Shown: positions 6,052 to 10,207 of the stretch, one piece after another
How positions within the stretch are numbered: position 1 is the stretch's first letter
Layout of the letters: every line of letters starts with the position of its first letter
Assembly: GCA_022710205.1 (NCBI GenBank)
Contig: JAKLHJ010000028.1
Coordinates: 1-10,207, forward strand
Source of the DNA: Patescibacteria group bacterium
GTDB taxonomy: Bacteria > Patescibacteriota > Minisyncoccia > Phycocordibacterales > UBA12445
Reading direction: 5' to 3'
DNA length: 10,207 bases
Translations under genes and position numbers: made by a program
Notes under the pieces: model-generated
What the model saw: only the letters and a program-made list of their open reading frames with translations
Told to the model about the DNA's origin: nothing
Database searches by the model: none

Positions 6052-6663
6052 TTAAGATAATAGGTACTTAATGAGTATATTTATAATCGGCTCTACTATA
6101 GATCCCCAAACAAAGAAAATAAAAATAAAGAGGATGATCAGCTGATTGTTCTCAAGAAAATCTTCTATCTTCTTCTGGCTATAAGGCAAAAAAGAGAAAA
6201 ACACTTTTGACCCGTCAAACGGAGGAATGGGTGTTAGGTTGAAGATGGCGAGCACAAAATTTATAAGAACTATATACAGGAGGACCCCATATATTTCTAT
6301 GGGCATAATACCGTCAAGAAGTCTCGTTTTTATCACTGCGCCAAACACGAAAGCTATAAATAAATTCATCACGGGTCCGGCCATAGCCACTGCTGCTGCG
6401 GCTTTGTCTCCTCCCCTCAAATTATAGGGGTTGTATGGAACAGGCTTAGCCCAACCAAAAGTAAACCCCATAATTGATGTTATGATAGGCACAATAACAG
6501 ATCCGATGGGGTCTATATGTTTCAATGGATTCATCGTGAGCCTGCCGGAAAGTTTAGCGGTAGGGTCCCCCAATATATATGCCACATAGCCATGAGAAAC
6601 CTCATGCGCCACAACAGACATAATAAGAATTGCTATTCCAAATATAGGGCTAATTGATTCCAT
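6052..6663 (-). CDS. M50-family site-2-type membrane zinc protease
   Basis: This is an intramembrane metalloprotease of the compact M50B group, which cleaves substrates within or near the membrane. The zinc site is complete: HEVSH at residues 20-24 in the first membrane segment gives two His ligands and the catalytic Glu, and NLTPIPPFDGSK at 142-153 carries the third ligand Asp. NPLKHIDPIGS at 45-55 is typical of this group. About five or six hydrophobic spans are visible, including 10-30, 52-70, 95-112, 124-145 and 174-198. There is no PDZ domain, unlike RseP, and the 203-residue length suits the minimal form. The start is ATG, with the protein beginning just before the first span. It is divergent from rpmB and its stop lies about 90 bases before the rpsL start. 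The substrate cannot be told from context. Confidence 0.93.
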   Translation of the reverse strand: MESISPIFGIAILIMSVVAHEVSHGYVAYILGDPTAKLSGRLTMNPLKHIDPIGSVIVPIITSIMGFTFGWAKPVPYNPYNLRGGDKAAAAVAMAGPVMNLFIAFVFGAVIKTRLLDGIMPIEIYGVLLYIVLINFVLAIFNLTPIPPFDGSKVFFSFLPYSQKKIEDFLENNQLIILFIFIFFVWGSIVEPIINILIKYLLS

Positions 6664-6691
6664 TTTCGTATCTTGCTAATTAATTAATCTT

Positions 6692-6859
6692 ATGCTAGCA
6701 TAAAAAAACTTAATTCAAAAACAAATTCACCCTGTTTAGTAAATTTTTAGGTAAAAATTAAAATTTGTTTGCAGCGCAGTCAACAGGGTTCACAGTCGAT
6801 TAATTAATATTGGTAATAAATAGGTAAAAACAATTAAACAAATTTTTACTTAACAGGGT
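6692..6859 (+). promoter_or_regulatory. Repeat-rich leader region of rpmB
   Basis: The gap between the M50 gene and rpmB is full of repeats. ACCCTGTTTAGTAAA (6729-6743) is an inverted copy, 14 of 15, of TTTACTTAACAGGGT (6845-6859), which contains the only ribosome binding site candidate (AGGG) of rpmB. A further AACAGGGT is at 6782-6789 and could pair with the same left arm. TAGGTAAAAA occurs directly repeated at 6748-6757 and 6821-6830, and AAATTTTTA at 6741-6749 and 6840-6848. A palindrome ATGCTAGCAT at 6692-6701 could give -10 boxes in both directions. A second promoter candidate is TTCACA (6790-6795), 18 bases, TAATAA (6814-6819), which would exclude the left arm from the transcript. Confidence 0.5.
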
Positions 6860-6861
6860 AA

Positions 6862-7062
6862 ATGGCTAAGACATGCACAATTTGCAAAAGAGGAAGCATA
6901 ATGGCTGGAGGATACTCCAATAGAGTTAGAGCAACCAAATTCAACCCTACAGGTATCGTCAGAAAGCAGGTAAATCTTCAGTGGGCTACCCTAAAAGACG
7001 GAAGCAGAATGAAGGTCTGCACCAGATGTATCAAAGGAAAGAAACACCTCGAAGTAAAGTAA
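6862..7062 (+). CDS. rpmB: Ribosomal protein bL28
   Basis: bL28 is a small protein of the 50S subunit. The 66-residue protein begins MAKTCTICKRG and has the family's NRVRATKFNPTG core at 20-31 and a basic C-terminus. Cys 5 and Cys 8 with Cys 53 and Cys 56 form two CxxC pairs, the zinc-binding form of L28 as opposed to the cysteine-free form found in E. coli. The ATG is preceded by AGGG with only three bases between, a tight spacing. It stands alone on the plus strand with its own strong terminator and a repeat-rich leader that may control it. Confidence 0.95.
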   Translation: MAKTCTICKRGSIMAGGYSNRVRATKFNPTGIVRKQVNLQWATLKDGSRMKVCTRCIKGKKHLEVK

Positions 7063-7079
7063 AAAATAGTTACATTTGA

Positions 7080-7114
7080 AACCACCCGGAGCAAAACCGG
7101 GCGGTTTTTATTTT
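7080..7114 (+). terminator. Intrinsic terminator of rpmB
   Basis: AACCACCCGG (7080-7089) pairs with CCGGGCGGTT (7097-7106) with a single A-C mismatch, around a seven-base loop AGCAAAA. A tail TTTTTATTTT follows on the plus strand. It lies 17 bases past the rpmB stop. On the other strand only a short T-run follows, so it is mainly for rpmB. Confidence 0.9.
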
Positions 7115-7131
7115 AATTAAATATCATCTCA

Positions 7132-7989
7132 TTACGGCAGAACAATAATTTTCTCTCCATCACTCTTTATCGTTATCGTCCCCTCCTCATCCGTCCGTAA
7201 AACAGGTATCTCAAATTTCTCAATTCTTTCAAGCGTCTCCGTAGCGGGGTGACCATACATATTTTTCACACCGACGGAGATAACCGCGTATTCCGGCTTA
7301 ACATTCCCGAGAAGCATCGGGTGTGTCGCGTTTTTTGACCCGTGGTGTCCCACTTTCAACACATCGCTTTTTATGTTCTCCCCTTCTAAGTAAACAAGCA
7401 TGTCCTCTGTGGCATTTTCCAGATCCCCTGTCAGCAAAAAAGAAGTATCTCCATAAACCAATCGCAACACCATCATCCCCTCGTGAGGATTATCCTTGGA
7501 TGAATTTTGACCGGGGAGCAAAACATCCATCGTCGCACCTCCGCCAAGGTCTATTTTCATGCCGCGGAGAGCTTCGATCTCTTTTATATTATTCTCGCCG
7601 GTTAATTTTTTTAATGAAATATATTCCGGAGTCTTCGCTGAAACTCCAGACTCGATAAACCCGGAAACCAAATAACGCGGCAAAATATCCAGGAAACCGG
7701 CGATATGGTCGGTGTGAGGGTGCGAGAGAGCGATAAGGTCTATTTCGTGATCATAAAAAGGCATGACCTCGCTCAAACTTCGAAGAACTTTTTTGTCCGG
7801 CCCGGCATCAATAAGAACCTGATTACCATTCGGTGCATCTATGAATATCGCATCACCCTGTCCAACATCAAGAAATGAAACGGTGAGTACACCGTGCCTA
7901 TCTTCTCTATAAACTGCATACCAAACAAAAGCGCATGCGAGCACAATGAGTGAAAGTATTATTATTTTAAACTTTTCTTTTTTGAACAT
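7132..7989 (-). CDS. ComEC/Rec2-type metallo-beta-lactamase protein
   Basis: This is the C-terminal domain of ComEC as its own 285-residue protein. One membrane span (about residues 9-26) is followed by a metallo-beta-lactamase fold that would lie outside the membrane. Motifs are FLDVGQGDA at 39-47, SHPHTDH at 89-95 (metal ligands), LLTGD at 185-189, VGHHGS at 213-218 and GHP at 246-248. In full-length ComEC this domain is proposed to degrade the non-transported DNA strand. The start ATG follows the core gene's stop by 28 bases, within a 12-bp direct repeat, so it is probably cotranscribed with the core. No Shine-Dalgarno sequence is seen; TATAAA six bases before the ATG could also allow a leaderless transcript. 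The separate gene instead of a fused domain is the unusual point. All catalytic motifs are intact. Confidence 0.9.
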   Translation of the reverse strand: MFKKEKFKIIILSLIVLACAFVWYAVYREDRHGVLTVSFLDVGQGDAIFIDAPNGNQVLIDAGPDKKVLRSLSEVMPFYDHEIDLIALSHPHTDHIAGFLDILPRYLVSGFIESGVSAKTPEYISLKKLTGENNIKEIEALRGMKIDLGGGATMDVLLPGQNSSKDNPHEGMMVLRLVYGDTSFLLTGDLENATEDMLVYLEGENIKSDVLKVGHHGSKNATHPMLLGNVKPEYAVISVGVKNMYGHPATETLERIEKFEIPVLRTDEEGTITIKSDGEKIIVLP

Positions 7990-7992
7990 TAA

Positions 7993-8019
7993 AACTTTAT
8001 AACTTTCAACTTTATAACT
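7993..8019. repeat. 12-bp direct repeat between comEC core and MBL gene
   Basis: AACTTTATAACT occurs at 7993-8004 and again at 8008-8019, separated by TTC. The repeat covers the stop codon of the core gene and most of the gap before the next start. Read on the minus strand it gives tandem TTATAAAG sequences that resemble -10 boxes. No function is established. Confidence 0.7.
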
Positions 8020-8998
8020 AATTTATCTCTTCTATTTTCCATTGGTCTATTTCAGATGAAAATATATCCCTTCTTTTATACACGAAAACGCACGCAAATA
8101 TTAATACTGAGATCGATAATACAGAAAGCGCAGTAATATTAATAGTCGCGAACGGAAGCGAAGAAAAAATATCGACCACTGACAAAATATATGAAAGAAG
8201 TAGCCATGCAACCGCGGCAAAAGGGATTGCAATATAATAATTTATGAAACCAACAATAGCCGCCAAGAAACCAAAAAACATTGTTATCGGTATCAGTAAC
8301 ACTACGAGGATATTCGCGGGTAGTGCAACGAGCGAGAATGTTCCCATTTTATAAATAATGAGCGGTGAGGTCGCTATCTGCGCGCCAATTGTCGCAGAGA
8401 GCATTTCACGAAGCCCCAATTTTTCTGTAACAAATTTTAGCCTTTCTTTAACTAAAGGTGAAACATACAAAAGACCAAGTGTGGCAAGAAAAGACAGTTG
8501 AAACGACATATCAAATACAAGCACTCTGGGATTCTCTATTATCATCAATACGCCCGCGACAATGAGCGCCGAAGACGCTTCATAAACTCGACCGGTCGTT
8601 TTTGCAAGAAGTATTATAAGTGCCATTATCGCGGCGCGAACAGTCGAAGCTCCCGCGCCCGTCATAATTGTAAAAAGCACTACCGATATCGCGCCAAAGA
8701 CCGACGGCAAAATGCCCGTCGAAAATCGGGAAACAACTTTCATCACCGAATCAGCGATAATCGTCAGGTTGTAGCCGGAAAGAACAATGATGTGCGACAG
8801 ACCGGCTATCTTAAATTTATCGAGCCATTCTTTTCCAAGCGAATCTTTTGCCCCCAAGATAAGACCTGCGGCAAGAGACGAATGAGGCTCGGGAAGTGTC
8901 TCGTGAAGGCTCTGTGTGAAAGTATCGCGCACAGCGAAAAGTGTTTTCTTTAGCGTTGACCCACCCCCCTGTCTCAAGGACCTTAACCCGTGCGTCAT
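8018..8998 (-). CDS. comEC: ComEC competence (channel) core, frameshifted 3' part
   Basis: ComEC forms the inner-membrane channel for single-stranded DNA during natural transformation. This 326-residue frame carries the whole competence domain: AAGLILGAK at 43-51, GLSHIIVLSGYNL at 66-78, GAGASTVRA at 114-122, SFQLSFLATLGL at 165-176 and SPLIIYKMGTFSLVALPAN at 211-229, with about eight hydrophobic spans. Its apparent ATG at 8998 lies inside the upstream frame, with no ribosome binding site, and the first dozen residues (MTHGLRSLRQGG) do not look like ComEC. The true protein most likely enters this frame from the N-terminal piece at the G6 tract. Joined, the product would be about 491 residues, without the metallo-beta-lactamase domain, which is the next gene. 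If the frameshift is real, the core would be made only by slippage or internal initiation. Confidence 0.85.
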   Translation of the reverse strand: MTHGLRSLRQGGGSTLKKTLFAVRDTFTQSLHETLPEPHSSLAAGLILGAKDSLGKEWLDKFKIAGLSHIIVLSGYNLTIIADSVMKVVSRFSTGILPSVFGAISVVLFTIMTGAGASTVRAAIMALIILLAKTTGRVYEASSALIVAGVLMIIENPRVLVFDMSFQLSFLATLGLLYVSPLVKERLKFVTEKLGLREMLSATIGAQIATSPLIIYKMGTFSLVALPANILVVLLIPITMFFGFLAAIVGFINYYIAIPFAAVAWLLLSYILSVVDIFSSLPFATINITALSVLSISVLIFACVFVYKRRDIFSSEIDQWKIEEIN

Positions 8999-9494
8999 CT
9001 ATTAAAAAATAAATATCATCCTTCCCGAGATAAGAAATATAGTCAAACGAGTCGTTGAAATTTTCCGGCTTTTTGAGATCACCGAATATCCGCAAAGTAT
9101 CGCCGTATTTATAGCTCGGCAAAAGAGAACTTTTTATAAGAATTTTTTCCTCCTCGTTATACGTCACAACCGCGTTCAATTTTCCGTTCTTCTCTTCCGG
9201 CTCTTCGCCAACGAATACTTCGAGGCTTTGCGCCCCGGGTCGAAGTGATGAAACTCTTGGAGTATCTCCCGCTCTTAAACCGTACCAACCGATTCCGAGA
9301 GCGAAGAAAATAAAAATAAATGCGACCTCTTTTAATCGCACCTCTTTATTTAAATAATTTTTATAAAAATATTCGGCAAAAAATAAAAGCGCTCCGCAAA
9401 AAGCAAAAAGGAAGGCAAACGAATAGCCTAGGTCAACGAATGACCTTACAAAAACACCAAGAATAAAACCGAAAAATACTAGCTCGCGTGACAT
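8817..9494 (-). CDS. comEC: ComEC N-terminal domain, ends in frameshift
   Basis: The 225-residue frame begins with hydrophobic spans at about 6-42 and 56-72, followed by the small soluble beta domain found at the N-terminus of ComEC (DUF4131). Segments such as KYGDTLRIFGDL at 129-140 and FDYISYLGKDDIYFL at 150-164 are typical. Homology stops at about Gly 177. The next 48 residues (WVNAKENTF onward) are out-of-frame reading of the competence core. Removing one G from the G6 run at 8964-8969 joins LETGG directly to GSTLKKTLF of the core frame. The start ATG 9494 lies eight bases after a -10-like box. The gene heads the comEC cluster, and a terminator upstream separates it from the permease. Confidence 0.85.
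   Translation of the reverse strand: MSRELVFFGFILGVFVRSFVDLGYSFAFLFAFCGALLFFAEYFYKNYLNKEVRLKEVAFIFIFFALGIGWYGLRAGDTPRVSSLRPGAQSLEVFVGEEPEEKNGKLNAVVTYNEEEKILIKSSLLPSYKYGDTLRIFGDLKKPENFNDSFDYISYLGKDDIYFLIDDARVKVLETGGWVNAKENTFRCARYFHTEPSRDTSRASFVSCRRSYLGGKRFAWKRMAR
8964..8969 (-). other. G6 tract at the comEC frame junction
   Basis: The run reads GGGGGG on the coding strand within ACA GGG GGG TGG GTC. The N-terminal frame passes through it as Gly-Gly-Trp, and the core frame passes as Gln-Gly-Gly-Gly. The two differ by +1, so one extra G explains the split. The causes could be a base-calling or assembly error, a fixed mutation, slippage-based switching, or a programmed +1 shift. The sequence alone cannot tell which. 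Confidence 0.8.
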
Positions 9495-9502
9495 TGGCCC
9501 AA

Positions 9503-9531
9503 ATACTACTCTCGCAAATCGCCACTCGCAA
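9503..9531 (-). promoter_or_regulatory. Putative comEC promoter, near-leaderless
   Basis: On the minus strand TTGCGA (9526-9531) and TAGTAT (9503-9508) are separated by exactly 17 bases. The ATG at 9494 follows the -10 box after eight bases, so transcription would begin at the start codon. No Shine-Dalgarno sequence is present. The boxes match consensus at 4 of 6 each. Confidence 0.45.
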
Positions 9532-9564
9532 CTTGTATAAATCTAAAAGTCTGTGGAAATATTT

Positions 9565-9598
9565 AAAAAATAAAAAGAGCCCTCACTTTTGTTAAGGC
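9565..9598 (-). terminator. Intrinsic terminator between permease and comEC
   Basis: On the minus strand GCCTTAAC (9591-9598) pairs with GTGAGGGC (9579-9586) around a TTTT/AAAA loop, with one mismatch and one wobble, and is followed by TCTTTTTATTTTTT. It lies about 175 bases past the permease stop, beyond the composite repeat, and would end the transcript entering from the right. A small extra hairpin (ATGGC 9600-9604 with GCCAT 9615-9619) lies next to it. Confidence 0.65.
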
Positions 9599-9648
9599 AA
9601 TGGCATATTTTTACGCCATAAGTCATGCTTAGCCAAGCTAAAAACTTG

Positions 9649-9742
9649 CGTCATTGCGAGCACCGCGAAGCCTGCCTGCGCAGGCAGGCAATCCAGAAAT
9701 ATTTGGACCAGACCTAGATTGCTTCACTACACTCGCAATGAC
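9649..9742. repeat. Composite GTCATTGCGAG element, copies C and D
   Basis: Two copies face each other. Copy C (9649-9694) runs CGTCATTGCGAG to GGCAATCCAG and contains a perfect 20-bp palindrome at 9670-9689 (half-site GCCTGCCTGC). Copy D (about 9715-9742) is inverted and simple, ending CTCGCAATGAC. The outer 11-bp ends, 9650-9660 and 9732-9742, are perfect inverted repeats, so the 94-bp whole looks like a miniature mobile element or a large hairpin. Copy D carries paired changes (GTGTAGTGAAGC where B has GCGTAGCGAAGC). No coding potential is seen. Confidence 0.8.
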
Positions 9743-9744
9743 AA

Positions 9745-9779
9745 AATTCGTAATTCGTAATTGTTAATTCATCATTCGT
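9745..9779. repeat. Heptad array, five units, over the permease stop
   Basis: Five 7-bp units follow without gaps: AATTCGT, AATTCGT, AATTGTT, AATTCAT and CATTCGT. The array begins two bases after the composite repeat and includes the stop codon and last two codons of the permease gene. It is in the same style as the arrays at 4947-4974 and 5009-5043. Confidence 0.7.
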
Positions 9780-10207
9780 ATCTCAGCGCCTCTATCGGAT
9801 TCAAACTCGCCGCTCTATACGCAGGATAATACCCGAAAATAATCCCAATGCCCGCCGACACAGAAAATGCAAGCAACACTGACGTCCATGTTACGGAAGC
9901 GTCTATTAATCCAAGATACGAGATAACAAAAGCGGCCACCCAACCGCACACAACTCCGACCGCGCCGCCGAAAAAAGTTAGCATCACCGCTTCCATCAAA
10001 AATTGAAACGTTATATCTCCTCTTTTGGCACCGATGGCTTTTCTGAGCCCTATCTCTCTAGTCCTCTCGGTAACCGTTGTAAGCATCATGTTCATAATGC
10101 CGATACCTCCGACGACAAGGGAGATTCCCGCGATAGCCGACAATAAATAAGTGAGTGTCGTGGTTATCGTGGAGGCGCTTGCCACAATATCAGATTGATT
10201 CATGATG
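9772..10207 (-). CDS. MacB/FtsX-type ABC transporter permease, C-terminal part
   Basis: This is the C-terminal FtsX-like domain of a MacB-type permease, which with an ATPase partner couples ATP hydrolysis to events outside the membrane (export of peptides, lipoproteins or drugs; the substrate is unknown here). The frame is open to the right edge, so the gene is cut by the window. The Met at 10203 is probably internal, because MacB relatives have a long N-terminal part before this QSDI segment. Visible features are a first span around LTYLLSAIAGISLVVGGIGI, the hallmark GIGIMNMMLTTVTERTREIG followed by LRKAIGAKRGDI, two more spans, and the end GYYPAYRAASLNPIEALRYE. Each is a strong family signature. 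The stop TGA lies in a heptad array, with a composite repeat and a terminator downstream. Confidence 0.93.
   Translation of the reverse strand, partial: IMNQSDIVASASTITTTLTYLLSAIAGISLVVGGIGIMNMMLTTVTERTREIGLRKAIGAKRGDITFQFLMEAVMLTFFGGAVGVVCGWVAAFVISYLGLIDASVTWTSVLLAFSVSAGIGIIFGYYPAYRAASLNPIEALRYE

Noticed and set aside
6692..6861. Replication origin in the repeat-rich gap before rpmB
   Set aside because: No DnaA-box cluster was seen and dnaA or dnaN are not nearby. The repeats fit a leader or duplication better.
8498..8953. Plus-strand 151-residue Arg/Lys/Tyr-rich open frame opposite comEC
   Set aside because: Its composition is the antisense shadow of the hydrophobic comEC core.

Overview
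The window most resembles a small-genome, AT-leaning bacterium of the Candidatus Patescibacteria (CPR), probably a Parcubacteria-like lineage. This is an inference. It rests on short intergenic gaps, an L28 with two CxxC pairs, a ComEC whose metallo-beta-lactamase part is a separate gene, poorly conserved orphan proteins, and several genes that look leaderless. TGA acts as a normal stop (for example in the permease), so this is not a lineage that reads TGA as glycine. No rRNA, tRNA, CRISPR array, phage gene or transposase was seen.

Layout. Positions 1-194 (minus) hold the 5' part of an unrecognised gene that leaves the window. NAD kinase (321-1196, minus) and the 16S rRNA methyltransferase RsmE (1331-2023, plus) diverge from a 134-bp gap that contains a hairpin repeat. 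An orphan gene (2067-2630, minus) has its own promoter, strong ribosome binding site and terminator. The translation block on the minus strand reads rpsL (5963-5547), rpsG (5539-5069), a perfect hairpin terminator, then fusA (4939-2795). Upstream is an M50 site-2-type membrane protease (6052-6663, minus), divergent from rpmB (6862-7062, plus). rpmB has a repeat-rich leader and a strong terminator. The right third carries the DNA-uptake gene comEC on the minus strand in three pieces: N-terminal domain (8817-9494), competence channel core (8018-8998) and free-standing metallo-beta-lactamase protein (7132-7989). The first two are separated by a one-base frameshift at a G6 tract. The window ends in the C-terminal part of a MacB/FtsX-type ABC permease (9772-10207, minus).

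How the genes relate. rpsL, rpsG, fusA, rpmB and rsmE serve the ribosome. nadK supplies NADP. The comEC set serves uptake of DNA across the membrane. The M50 protease and the permease are envelope functions.

The most interesting material is between and around the genes: (1) a dispersed element with GTCATTGCGAG ends, two copies of which carry different palindromes at the same internal site; (2) three intergenic arrays of degenerate 7-bp units of the form AATTNNN; (3) -10 boxes lying only 6-10 bases before start codons, some with a TGCTA core, contrasted with two orphan genes that share an identical GAAAGGGGAG ribosome binding site; (4) a leader before rpmB with competing inverted repeats that include its ribosome binding site; (5) the comEC frameshift. 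No defence system or clearly new multi-gene system is visible.
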